From Phoenix dactylifera (taxonomy: Eukaryota > Streptophyta > Magnoliopsida > Arecales > Arecaceae), in NCBI RefSeq assembly GCF_009389715.1, contig NW_024068255.1, positions 124,001 to 188,000 of the forward strand: a stretch of DNA of 64,000 nucleotides, given 5' to 3'. A program made the position numbers and the translations under genes. Below are positions 12,801-24,700 of the stretch, in pieces. Every line of letters begins with the position of its first letter. The stretch's first letter is position 1. The notes below the pieces were generated by a model. That model saw only the letters and a program-made list of their open reading frames with translations, was not told where the DNA came from and ran no database searches.

Positions 12801-14920
12801 ATGGTCAAGTGGGGTCAATGGTTGGAGGGAGCACAAGTGAGCAGTAGGGTTGGGGGCCGCACCTAGGGGGGTGGGGGGTGGGGTCTTAGCATAGGGCTAG
12901 GGGAGAGAGGGAAGAGAATACTTGCTGGTCAGCCATTGAAGGGTGTGCCACAGGCCAGGTGGTGGGCTGGCGAGATAAGCCAAGTGGTGGTTGGCTGTTG
13001 ATGGGGCTTGCTTAGGGAGGCAGTTGGACCATAGAGTGAAGGTGTGGCAGGGGGAAATGAAAACCCTAAACGGGAGAGGGGAGAGACTAGGGAGTGCATG
13101 ATCTTGCTCTCAGATTTTGGGAAAGTGGGAATTAAAACTATGGGCACTTATGTGGGGTTTTTAATCGAGATTTTAGAGTCTAAAAGACAGTGGGTCCAAG
13201 TCCAGGTTTGGTCTGCTTCCTTGTCTGCAATAATTACTCTGATTGTTTGGATTTATAGACTTGGACACAATTCTAAGTCAGACAAAATTTTTTATGTGGA
13301 CCAGGTTTTTGGACAAGTTGGCTACTGTCTGCGCTCAGCTTTTTCTAGGGCAAGCTGAATTAATCAAATTCAACAAAATTTTGCCGTCCTATATGTAAAC
13401 CTGCAACAAAAAGGTTATTAATAATGGGAAGTAGAAGTACAAAGAGCATATTGCAATGCCTTATTGTGATGTTCATTTTTATGGATCATTATGGCTTTGT
13501 CTAGATTTAGATGTCTTCTGAAGTTTTCCTCAAACTTTGGTTAGTGTGATGTGATGACAATGAATATCGGCAATGGTTTCAAAAAAAATACTAACTGTCT
13601 GCATATATGCCATTGTTAATTATCATTTTCATCATAATTGTAGTGGTCCTTCATTGCAAATGTTATGTTTCTGCTTTCTTTAGTGAAGTAGTAATGGTTA
13701 ACTAGTCCATGAGCTACTTGAGTGTTGGCATGAGAAATGAATTTTCTATTTATTAAGAATTTTTTGATCCATGCTTTAAGCATACATTATTATTGTAATT
13801 GTTATATGTTGGTCACTGTAATAGGTGTAATGGTTGCTTGGACCGGGATTGAGCACTTCCTATGTGGAAGATTTGATCCTCCCCCTCGTGCTGATGAGCC
13901 TGAAGATTCTATGGTTCGTATCAACTCTTTTTGGATATGATCAGGCATTTAGTGCCGTCCTTCATGTACATCTTTCTTGATAATTATTTTTCATGCTGGA
14001 CTGGCCACTTAACACTTTGGTGATTCCAAATCTGTCTTGATGAATCCTTTATGGGAGTAAAGTGGGAAGCAAAACAAAACATAAAATTTTTTATGTCTAG
14101 GTGTTTCCAGAAGACAAGATATCAAACAGGTCACAGATATGATATATATACTATGTAGGTGCTATATATATATTTTTTCCTGTTATGCAACGTCCTATTC
14201 CATAGAAAATAATGTCTTCAAAGGGATATTGTTTTCTAAGAATTACTTTTTTCTAAAACATTTCCTTAAAAAGTTTTTGAGACATGAATAGGAGAACGGA
14301 TTTGAAACAGTTTTGTTTGGAAATGTGCAACTAGGGTAGTTCTACTCAAGGACACGAGCAGAAAGATTTTATTTGGTGGACTTATGGAAGCATGATTGAT
14401 TTAGAATTATGCACAATAGAGGGTGCAAAAAGATATTGCATACTTAGACATATCAAAATCATGCATGACCTTTTGCTATTTTGCAGTCTAAATCATTGCT
14501 AGTACATGCAGCAACTAGCTGATTCTGATGCTATACATGACAAAGCTATGTTTGTAGAAATACCTTTTTGTTTTGTAAAAGTATAGCAGATCATAATTCT
14601 TAGTTGTTTGAGAATAGGTTGGTGAATGCTACTTATCCCAGTCTTTGATTTGCCATTTCGAAACATGCAAATTAGTTCCCTTTCTTTTTTGAAAAAAAAA
14701 TTGCAAATTATTTCTTACATTTGCTTTTATAATCCTGTTTTGTTTAGTAGCCACAGCACCTAATTGCTTGTTTGCCATAATACAGTTTGACTTGCGTCCA
14801 AGATGGCCGTTGGGTGAGGAACACTCCCAAGGGAAAAGCGAAGCTCGTTCCTTGAAAAGAGCCAGGGTACACCCATCACTTACATCCATCATACAGGGTT
14901 CCGCTCAACAACAAGTGTAG
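4029..14920 (+). CDS. GCP1: organellar tRNA N6-adenosine threonylcarbamoyltransferase (Kae1/TsaD/OSGEPL1 family)
   Basis: This enzyme makes the t6A37 modification of ANN-decoding tRNAs in organelles, transferring threonylcarbamoyl from TC-AMP. I joined 13 exons: 4029-4325, 4447-4491, 5729-5803, 5897-5993, 7893-7983, 8539-8588, 9598-9788, 9916-10001, 10851-10929, 11037-11120, 11535-11649, 13825-13913 and 14786-14920. All junctions are GT-AG and keep frame, giving 477 aa, close to the roughly 480 aa of Arabidopsis GCP1. Residues 1-75 are rich in Ser, Arg and Leu and lack acidic residues, which fits a mitochondrial transit peptide. The ASKHA fold starts at GIETSCDDT (87-95). Metal ligands are the HMEAH pair (H193, H197) and probably D402 in [34 protein letters not shown] and SGGVASNQ are family hallmarks. 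The C-terminus ([10 protein letters not shown] and on) is the usual plant tail. Introns 8 and 11 contain tandem duplications that copy the adjacent splice donor. No defects were seen. Confidence 0.96.
5335..5385. repeat. (TG)n microsatellite
   Basis: Interrupted TG/GT dinucleotide run inside GCP1 intron 2. Confidence 0.9.
6829..6861. repeat. (AT)n microsatellite
   Basis: About 16 AT units inside GCP1 intron 4. Confidence 0.9.
9992..10550 (+). repeat. tandem duplication in GCP1 across the exon 8 donor
   Basis: Two diverged direct copies of about 270-287 bp lie head to tail, near 9992-10278 and 10279-10550. Both start with the CTGTAAGG donor context (exon 8 end at 10001; copy at about 10287), continue with attttattactttgtat, share tgccactatg and acaaattagagctg, and finish with cagcaatta. 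The second copy lies wholly inside intron 8. Confidence 0.9.
11606..11854 (+). repeat. tandem duplication in GCP1 across the exon 11 donor
   Basis: Two direct copies offset by 129 bp: 11606-11734 and 11735-11854. The first holds the last 44 bases of exon 11 (from cttcaacttgtatg to the donor at 11650) plus 85 bases of intron. The second repeats the same exon tail and a gtaaga-type donor inside the intron, followed by the shared tttgtagatcttgtttatga and ttcagggtgcatattcatt blocks. Confidence 0.92.
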
Positions 14921-15525
14921 CTTTGTGAACTTCTAACTGATCTGATATTTGAATGGGTAAGAGAAAAATCTGCTTTAGGTCCTGGGTTGACATCGCTATA
15001 GTTGCTGTCGTGCATCACAGGCTGAACTGATGCGTCAATTTTCTCCTTCCAGTCCATAGGATGTTGCTGAAATGGAGGTTATCAGCTCAAACCACATCCA
15101 AAATACCCTGCGGTCACCATAGCTTGCTCATGCAGCGCTCTCTTTGTAAATTAAGCAGCAGAGGACAATGATGAATGTCTAATTCAAAATTTTCTCGTCC
15201 TTTTTATTGGCAGCCAATATGATGAATACCATTTAAGATGTCTTCGTTCAGGATAATGCTTCTTTTTAACAACTTATGTTCATACTTTTCCTTAATTTTA
15301 TGTGGCACTTGTATGTGTATTGTTATGCGTGCAATATGGGTGCTTTCGAAGTCCTTGTTTACTATATATATATATATATACACACACACGTGTATGGGTG
15401 CTTTTGAACGTTCTGGCAAGTTTTAATATTCCAACCGTAATACGATACGATCTTTTGACTGTAGTTTTCAGTGAGTAATCAAGATCTTATTATATTAGGT
15501 GGAAGGTCGTTTGCGAGCCAAGTAA

Positions 15526-15600
15526 TGCTCTCACGTGCATGCCACGTGACCTCGACTAATAAATAATGCTCACGCGCATGTCGTGTCAACAGCACCCGCT
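15526..15600 (+). promoter_or_regulatory. duplicated G-box block upstream of TFIIB
   Basis: Two CACGTG G-boxes lie at 15532-15537 and 15543-15548, arranged as TCACGTGcatgcCACGTGA, almost a perfect palindrome. A diverged copy of the same block (aatgctcacgcgcatgtcgtg) follows from about 15566. G-boxes bind plant bZIP and bHLH factors. The site is about 240 bp upstream of the TFIIB start codon; regulation is inferred from motif and position only. Confidence 0.5.
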
Positions 15601-15731
15601 CGCGTGCGCATAAGAACACCCAAGGGAGATTCCAGGAACCGCATTTCCGTTCCGTTCTGCTTGCCGCTCCGTTCCCTTACCGACAGCACGACCGCGGGAA
15701 GAAGGAAAACAGAGGAAGAGCTACGGGAGCG

Positions 15732-15732
15732 G

Positions 15733-15759
<27 letters not shown>
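15732..15759. repeat. (GA)n in the TFIIB 5' leader
   Basis: GA dinucleotide run ending 26 bases before the start codon. GA-rich leaders and core promoters are common in plant housekeeping genes. Confidence 0.85.
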
Positions 15760-15764
<5 letters not shown>

Positions 15765-15785
15765 TTGAAAAAGAGGAAAGAAGGA

Positions 15786-18700
15786 ATGGCGGACGCTTCG
15801 TTCTGCCCGGACTGCAAGCGGAGCACGGAGGTGGTGTTGGACCACTCGGCGGGGGACATGGTGTGCTTGGAGTGCGGGCTGGTGCTGGAGGCCCACTCCA
15901 TCGACGAGACCTCCGAGTGGCGGACCTTCGCCAACGAATCCTCTGAAAACGACCCAGTCCGTGTCGGCGGTCCATCCAACCCGCTCCTCACCGACGGCGG
16001 CCTCTCCACTGTCATCGCCAAGCCCAACGGCGCCCAGGGCGACTTCCTCTCCTCCTCCCTCGGCCGCTGGCAGACCCGCGGCTCCAACCCCGACCGCTCC
16101 CTCATCCTTGCCTTCCGCACCATCGCCAATATGGCCGACAGGTCCTTTTCTAGATCTAACTAACCCCCCATCTCCATCTTCCTTCTTCTTGATTTCTTGC
16201 TCTTTTCGATGGTCAATTAGACTGAGTGCTATTACGTTTAGGTATTGAATCGAGCATGCTATATATGTCTGGAATGTAAAAACGTCTGCCAGCAAATTAG
16301 ATATCTTTGTAATAATGTGAATCAACAAACAATGGCTAAACCCTGAAGTAATCCCTTTAATTTATTATTCTACAATCCATGACGTATGGTAGAGTGGAAG
16401 ACTGGTAAACTTAGTGACATTTTCTTTTGTCTTTTTCTACAAAACTGGAATCCATTTGCTGTTTGTGTCATGCCTGAGGCACACATATGGCTAGATGTAT
16501 TATAGAAAAAGAATTGAACAGAAGTGGGAAACAGTTGGATGCTTTTAAGAAAATATTTGTTCTTCAAATGTCTTCTTGGGTTCTCTTTATAAATTGGGCC
16601 ACAAGCACTAGGTTTGTTTCTAGAAACCAGATAAACAATACTAACGTTCCTGATATTGATAATATTGATCAAATCATGTTAGCTTGTAAGACGTAATATG
16701 CGTCTTTTGTTTCCATGAAAAAGATAATCCAAATTGTCTTATTGCATAATTTTTAAATTTCAAATTAAATGTTCTAAATTTCAAATTCAATGTTAAAGCT
16801 AGTACTGATCTAGTGGCCTTTTCTTTCAGGTTGGGTCTTGTCGCCACTATCAAGGTACAAAACTAGTCTGCATATGGTTTCTATTCTGCAGAATTTTTAT
16901 AAAAGCAACATCATTTCTTTGAGATGAATTTTGAGAGTAAATAACATGGTTGGGGGTAAGGATGATTTTAATTTTCTTTTGCTGTCAAGCTGTATAAATC
17001 ACATTGCTATTTTTTAATAAATTCTTATGGCTCGTTCCTTCTGTTTGCTTTTGTATCAAATACTGGTCTCACTGTAGCTTATCAGATGTCTTCTGTTTTA
17101 ATTTTCTAATGATGTTCATGGGAATGCATTGTGGGTTTTTCTCCTATGTGCTGAGATTTTTGCTGATTTATTTATTCTTTTTTTTTTCCTGCAAAAGAGT
17201 TGTATGCATATGTCTATAGTGTTCTAAAATCAGACGTTTGAGTTGAGACTAATAAGATGGAAGTTGTTCATTGGTATTGACAACTTTTGGATTCTTTAAT
17301 GACAACTAAATTTAATATGAAAATTACATAAAACTTCTAAACCACAAAAATTAAGCTTGCAAATCTGGTCCATCTACATGTATTAACTTCACAAATCATA
17401 GCAAGTCCATTTAAGTTCGACAAACTTTTGCAGCGAGCTCCTGACTTAACAATTGCACTTTGTATATCGGTGACAAATTCTTTATGAAAGCAACAATAGG
17501 CAAAAACAATAGCCTTAAATGAATCCTTAAATACCAGCTAATGGAATCCAAATTCCACCTATTGGTTATGCATTCTAAGCTTATGTTTTCCAGGATAGCT
17601 CTCTAAGATTTTTGGAGACCTGGGAAATAGTCGTGACGAAGAGTGAAGAAGGCAGGGTATGTTGCAGGGAAATGCATTGCATTCTAATGTTCATATCATA
17701 AGCAAAATAGCCTAATTGGAGCAAAACATTCGTACATGTTTTGACTGTTCTTAGATGTTCAATGGGCTTCCATTGTCCATCTCTGCAATGCTACTTCTAT
17801 TCCTTTAATTTTTCTTTGTTGTTTCTCTATGTAAAGGGGGGGATTAGGTGCTGGGTTTGATGATTGAGTATGGATAGATGGAAAGAGTCACAAGATTTTT
17901 GAACCATTATTGAACACCTTTTCATGTCACAGCTTAAAGTCGCTATGATAGGAGTCTTTGGATGCAGAACCACCTTCCCTTTGAGTCAATATTACGAGAA
18001 TTTATCTTCTTGATGAAGGAAAATCTGGCTTAGTTCTAGAAGAAATGCTAGGCACATGAAATGTTTGACTATTACCTTATCATATGATTTATAATCATTT
18101 TGGACAACAAACATGCCAGCAAAACTTCTGAAACCATTGACATGGAAACTCCATCGACCTGGCCAGAATCGAAACTGAGACCAAGTTTAAACCTCAGTTG
18201 CTATATTATGGACCATAATATTGCAAATCTGGATTCTTTTCCAGTTTTCGAAAATTTCCATCTCAGCCAAGATATAGCGCGATCTTGGTCCATCTAGTTA
18301 TTGGCCACCCAATCAGACGCAGAGATCTAAGTAACTAAAAACCTTTCCTGGAAGGCAATTTACAAGCATGAATCACTATGAACTTTTTCCATTTTATTTC
18401 TGATATATTTGTATCTTCTATTTCATCCTTTTGGTTTTACCTTCAATTTGCTAATTGATATTTTTAGCCTTCAAGCTTTCATAATTCTAATCAATGGCAA
18501 ATTTATCACCAAAATATAAGGAAAAACAAAAGATCAAACTATCTAGAGCAGGCCTGTGGTTCACCTTAGAAGTATATATGCATGTGACTGGTGTTGTTTT
18601 GTTTATGTGCATAAGTTCTTGCTTACACATTTAGATGCCACAGCTGTCCTTTGATGAACTTCAATGATAATTACTACTTCCTGTGGTGATATATGTGCAG

Positions 18701-21700
18701 TTTCTGCGAGTTAGATAAGAGTCCCCGCCTATTTGAAACTTATTAGTGCCTGTTTGGATAATCCTGTGCAATCCAATAGGATTCACAAGAACACAGGCCA
18801 AGCAAGGCCTCTATTCACAGTATTCACAGAAATACTTTCAGAGTAGGCTGGCCCAAATCCTGTAGGAAGAAAAAAATGACCTCACCAGTCCTTTTTTCTA
18901 TCCTACAGGATGGATTTGAAGAGGTCCAGTTGTTATAAGCTGGGCCAAGCTTAATATTTTATAATACTAGACATATCTGTGCACATAGTCTAGAAGATAT
19001 GTGCTGGACGAGCCAGACCCGATTCTTGCAGGATTTTTTTATCCCGATCTTATAGGAATATCCAAACATGCTCTTAGTCTTGTTTCTATCCTAGAGATTA
19101 TTATTATTGATGATCTGCCTTGTGTATGTAATCTGCTACTCAATGGAAATAGTGTTGTAGTATTTTTTGTGTTTTTTCCATTCCTAATCATATAATTTAT
19201 GTGTGAATGGATGTAATTATGTTGTAGGTCCCTAAGAATCTTAGTATCTTGCTTTTAACTTTTGAGCTGCTATTGTAGCTGCTTCTTTTCTAATTTTTAC
19301 ATTGTAATAATCCCTTCTGTTTTTCTTATCCTAGTAGAGCATATTGTTTGTATATCACCTATTTCAGGTGATATGTTGATGGATGATTAACTTTACATAT
19401 TGATAAATACACATTAACATCATGTGCAAGCTTGAAATTTAGGATAAGGACTATAGGTAGGGAATTGACTTATGTTTACACAGTCATGCATTAACAAAAT
19501 TTCATAGGTGTAATTTACATATCGCTAGTAATGTGGGAATCTCACTCTGAAGCTTATGTATACCTTCATTTTGAAGGTTTTGTACAATTCAGAATTATGT
19601 TTTGTTGTCACCCTGTCCGACTGTGTGCTAGGCTTTCAAATTCTAAAATGAATTGCAAGGAGAGGAAAAGCTTGTATTGTTGCAAATATAAAAAATGCTG
19701 TTTTAGGTGATAAGGCACAAGTTTAAACTGGTAAAGTTGGGTACAAGCTTTCATTAATGTGTATCAATATATTCTGTTGCATATTGCTTTGGTATGTTTT
19801 GAAACAAACTGATATACAATTATTTGAGTCAGAACATATGTTGTATGGTACATGCATCTTTACCTTGTCAATAGCGTACTTTTATGGTGTTATCATAGAT
19901 ATTGTACTGTAATGATGAGTCCTTTTAATCCTTGACTCTTGCGTGCCATATATTGCACTCCCAATTATTGCAATAATCTCTACTATTATAAGCCAAGTTC
20001 CCTTGAGCCATCTGTTTGTGAAACCAGGCTTTCTGAGCGACCCTTCTGCAAGCATTATTATCAAGATATAAATCCCAGCCCTCCATCCATCAGAAGTGTT
20101 AGCATCTCTCTCTCTTTCTCTCTCCGAGCTGCATGGTGTGAGCATCAAATTAAAAAATAAATTCCATCTGCCTGTAATATTATAACCTATATGTATGGTA
20201 AAGCAAATAAGCGAGGCCCATGAGTCTCTAACTTAACCCATACATTTCTTTTAGGGATGCACCACTTCCAGATTCTTCATAAATGACAAGAATATAGACT
20301 TAAATGAGAAGTTTTTTAAATCAAATGTACTGCGAACAATGTTTATGGATGGTATCATAGTGATCCATCAAATGTCCCTTGTTGAATATACTATGTATAT
20401 TGCATGTGCTTAGATGGTATTTTTGGAGATTTGGCAGTTCATTGCAAAAGTCGTTTATTCTTTCAATTTATAGCATAACAACTCATATTTGCTGACCTTT
20501 TCAGCTTAGAACTATTTGCTAGAGCTGTTGGCGAGGTTGTTAATTTGGATGCCTTTATTATGTCCATTTTTGGTTTCTAATTCTTTGTTATGCAAACGAG
20601 AACTTTACGTAGTTGTTGTTGCTGTCATCATTTGAAGTCTGGTTTGTGCTGTATCTTTACTTGGCTGGAGGGTAGATAATGGTCAGTTGTGTGTGAATGC
20701 TCTAAGATGCCCTTGGGGGGTTCATGTTGTTGGATTTTATCATCACTTAAATGATCGTAATGACTTGTTTTGTAAAGGATAGAGCCAATGAGATATATAA
20801 GAAAGTGGAAGATCTGAAGTCCATTAGAGGACGAAATCAAGATGCAATTTTGGCTGCTTGTCTATATATTGCTTGTCGCCAAGAGGACAGGCCTCGAACT
20901 GTAAAGGGTATGGTTGACATCTTATTACAAGTCTTATCTGAATTTATCATTTGGGGTGTACTTCATCAACTCCCGTTTTTTCAAATAGAAATCTGTTCTG
21001 TTGCCAATGGAGCTACGAAGAAGGAAATTGGTCGGGCAAAAGAGTACATTGTAAAGCAGCTTGAAGTTGAGATGGGTCAATCGATGGAAATGGGTACGAT
21101 CCATGCTGGGGATTTCCTGGTTAGTTCCGGTGTTTTACCATCTCTTCCTGTGGCTAGATTTTTGATATCCTTTTATTTTATAAATAGTCTTTTTTGTAGT
21201 TGAGATAGTCTTACAGAGATTTCTGAGTTTTGTTTTCCTCAATTTTGCAGCGGCGTTTTTGTTCACATCTTGGCATGTCAAATCAAGCAGTCAAGGCTGC
21301 TCAGGAAGCAGTCCAGAAGTCAGAAGAGCTTGATATAAGGTACATTTTTGGAAAGTTAATTAGTAAAAAATGTTACTTTCTGATTTCTTTTGTGTGTTCT
21401 AGGAAAAGTTCCTGATATATCACCTACAATTCTCCTGATTGGTTCGATTATTCTTATAATTTCTCTTTTATGTAGTAAGCATCATTGATGAAGTTCTTTT
21501 CCCTCATCTGACTTGCCCTCATCTAAGTTTTGGGATGCTTTTTAGACCTGTGGTCTATCCAATTGTTATGACAGCTAGCAAGCTTTCTACGCTCTTGTTG
21601 TGCATTTGTACAACCGAAGGGCTTTAGGGCAACATATAAAGCCTTAAGCCTGCCTAGAAGCATACCATCCGATGACAAAATTCTATGCATTTTGTGAATA

Positions 21701-24700
21701 AAATTTTTTGGGACCTTCAACATTTACTTATATCAGAAAATTCAATTCCAGATGTTAAATAGACATTTTTGCCAGCATTATCAATTAGAATACTTACTGA
21801 AAGTCAAGAAGCATGAACATAGATAAATTTTTTCTTTTAGCATTTAAGTAACTAGTATAAGGTGGCAGCCTAAATACTAAATAAATTATTGTCATGCCAG
21901 TAAATATACTATACCAAGTTAAGAGTTAGAACATGAGGTTGTTATTGCACCCCAAATGCTGTTTGGTTGTCAGCATTATGAAAATGACTTTATGGAGTGC
22001 CTAAATTGAGTGAGGTTTATGACATCACCGATTGGTTGCTTTTCGTGAAACCTGTTTCAGAGGGATTTGTCATGAAACCTGAAAAATGGGTTTTGTGAAA
22101 AGGTTGGCCCCTTTCTGTTTTTCATAAAACCTGCTTTATGATCAATCAAAATTTACAGACAACCAAACAAGCCCCCAACGTTTTTTTTCCTCCACTAAAA
22201 GGCATTTTCAGTTTGTAAATTTACTGGATGTTATACTAGAGATAATTTTTTATCTGCATAAGACATCATAAACTGTTATATGTGTTGCTTAATGTGGTAT
22301 CTTAAACCTCCTAGGTGTTTGGATCAATATAAACTTCATCATGCTGCAGTTATCTAGGGTTTTGAAGCCTTCAAACTCATTAAGAATAGCTGTGCCTGCA
22401 CTGATGCTTATTTTGCACTATGAGTTACATTTATTCATCCTTTAATTGTCATAAAACAACCAACTTGCGTATATGATTGATATAGATGGAACATAGATTG
22501 TGAAATGAAAGGAATCCCTTCTTTTAACTAAATGATAAATAAATATTAAAAGTCTTAAAATGAAGTCTAATTTTCCTAAACATCTCGCAGTCACAAACTC
22601 TCCTCTTATTAACTAATGCATTGGGAATAGTTATTACAATGGACCTTATCGGAAGCATCTTCCTGACATTTGCTCTGATCTATGGTAAATGATGCCATTT
22701 TGCAAAATTTATTATATTTTAAAGAAAATCCCTTGGATTAGACTATGTAGGTGTATGTAACTATATGTTAATAAGTGACTAAAATACACTTTTATTTTGG
22801 CATAAATAAATGACTGCCGGACCTAAAATGCAATTTTATTCTGACGTAAATAAACACAAAACATAAAACTAAACTAACTAATATTTTTATCTATAAATTA
22901 TTTTAAGCATAAAGATGTTCTAAATTACAATTGTTCTTGATAGGTACTCATGTCCTATAGCAAGAATTTGAAGTTGGTGTTGCCCTAAATAGAAGATCTG
23001 ATTGAGAAGAAACTTACCCCCTTCATAATTCACTTTAGGCAGTAATCTTTGAAACTCATTATTTGTAATACGACAACCAAGAAAAAAATTATATTATAGC
23101 AACTTAATATATGCAGCAACTCTGATTACTTTTTTTTTTTTAGAATAAGACCATCACCATTACTTTTGCATTGTTTCCACACATTTGTGACCATCAGAAG
23201 TAATTTTACGAAAATTGCTCCTTTCAAATAAGAGGCTACCCCCTATAATGACATTTGTGTTGGAACTTTTATTACAGAAAATAGATACATGAACTATATT
23301 ATTTACAATGCTCTCAATAGGTGTACATTTTTTGCACCATTGTTTACAGCTCTTTCCATTTGAGTGTCTTTGTAAGCTGTTACGCCTTTAGTTTTGATGG
23401 GTTTGATATACTACATTGAACGAGTAAATTCTTATGGAAGTTCCAGCAATTTCAGCTTGTGCTATAGTTTTGCTCTTATCCAGCATTAACTCTTTAATAA
23501 TCAATATCAGACCAAACCCATTTCAGTGACGAGATCAATTTGTTATTTGTGCCAACAGTATTAACATGGAGATTAGTCCCGGCTTTGATTGGTTCTTCTA
23601 GAAGCTAAACAGAAAGATGAATGGTAAACATACATAAGCAGTCAGGTTTTCACAAAATTGTAGAACACACAGTAGCGATAAAAGCAAACAAATCAAAAGA
23701 GCTTTCATCTGTAATAAACATTGCAAAAATATTTTAGAAGAAGAAAGTAAAGAATTGAAAAAGTGAAAAACTATTTTGATTGGCTTTCTAGATACAATTA
23801 ATGCTACATGGCCAAATCAGCAATCTGGGACACTTTGAGCAGGTCTGTGAGTTGGCTAGAGAATGCAAAGAAAAAACTATTCGTAGATAAGAGGGAGCAT
23901 CAGAATGATGAGGAGTAAAAGGAGCCAAAGAGTGTGCATTTCATTCGTGAGAGTGCCAAGTCAGCAAACTCCGCAAGTCGGTATTCGTCTACGAGAGGCG
24001 ATCTCTGCACTGATCATTCTATCGAGGATGAGACGGTAGCAGTCAATGGCACACCAATGACAGATAAAGAGCAGCTAAAATTGAATCTCAATCCACTTTC
24101 TGAAAAATGCTGTCCTGCCCCAATGGCACACCTTTCCACCTAGCAACCTTTGAATCATTCCCTCTTCTCTTTCCACATTAGACGTTTGAAGTATCAAATC
24201 AGCCCCTGAAGGGATAAGCCGCTATTGCATGGCAGGGCTAGGCTCACTTGGAATGCTCTACTTGCATGAGCCCAGTCCATGCAACAAACTAGGGAGTGAG
24301 AAGGAGCCCGCAGAGAAAAGGGAAAGGGGGGTTGTCATGGTGTTGGTGCCTTGTAGTCAAAGTCAAATGCATTGCTTGTTGGTCATAGTAACATGGCACA
24401 GTAGTCAGGATCAAGTGCCATTGATCCAGTTAGGGGTAGACGGAAGTGCCTAGCCTTAGCTAAACAACGTTATTAGAGGATCTTTGGTGCTGCAAGTGTC
24501 TTGTCTTCAACTTTTAACTTGCTTTTCATGATGGCTTGTAGCTCCCAGTTTAGTTTCTATATAGGGAGGATATTGGAACAAGTATGTGCAGAGCCCAATT
24601 TTTTCAGATGGCATGTTTGAAATGAGGAAACCTTTGATGCCATAATTGTCTGTCCTTTCTATCATTGGTTATGGTGTGGAGAAACAAAGAGCCTAGATAA

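Larger units (their letters stand above)
14921..15785. other. GCP1 3' region and TFIIB promoter/5' leader
   Basis: The first half should be the GCP1 3' UTR and terminator region. A compound (TA)n(CA)n microsatellite lies at 15363-15389. From about 15480 the composition turns GC-rich and carries ACGT-core elements, then a (GA)n leader at 15732-15759 directly upstream of the TFIIB start. No clear TATA box was found. Confidence 0.6.

Noticed and set aside
12700-13370. GC-rich segment and 104-codon frame in GCP1 intron 11
   Set aside because: No homology or splice support; probably decayed element DNA, not a gene.
15570-16328. Long minus-strand frame (252 codons) opposite TFIIB exon 1
   Set aside because: It is a shadow of the GC-rich TFIIB exon; no domain, and the forward frame is a clear protein family match.
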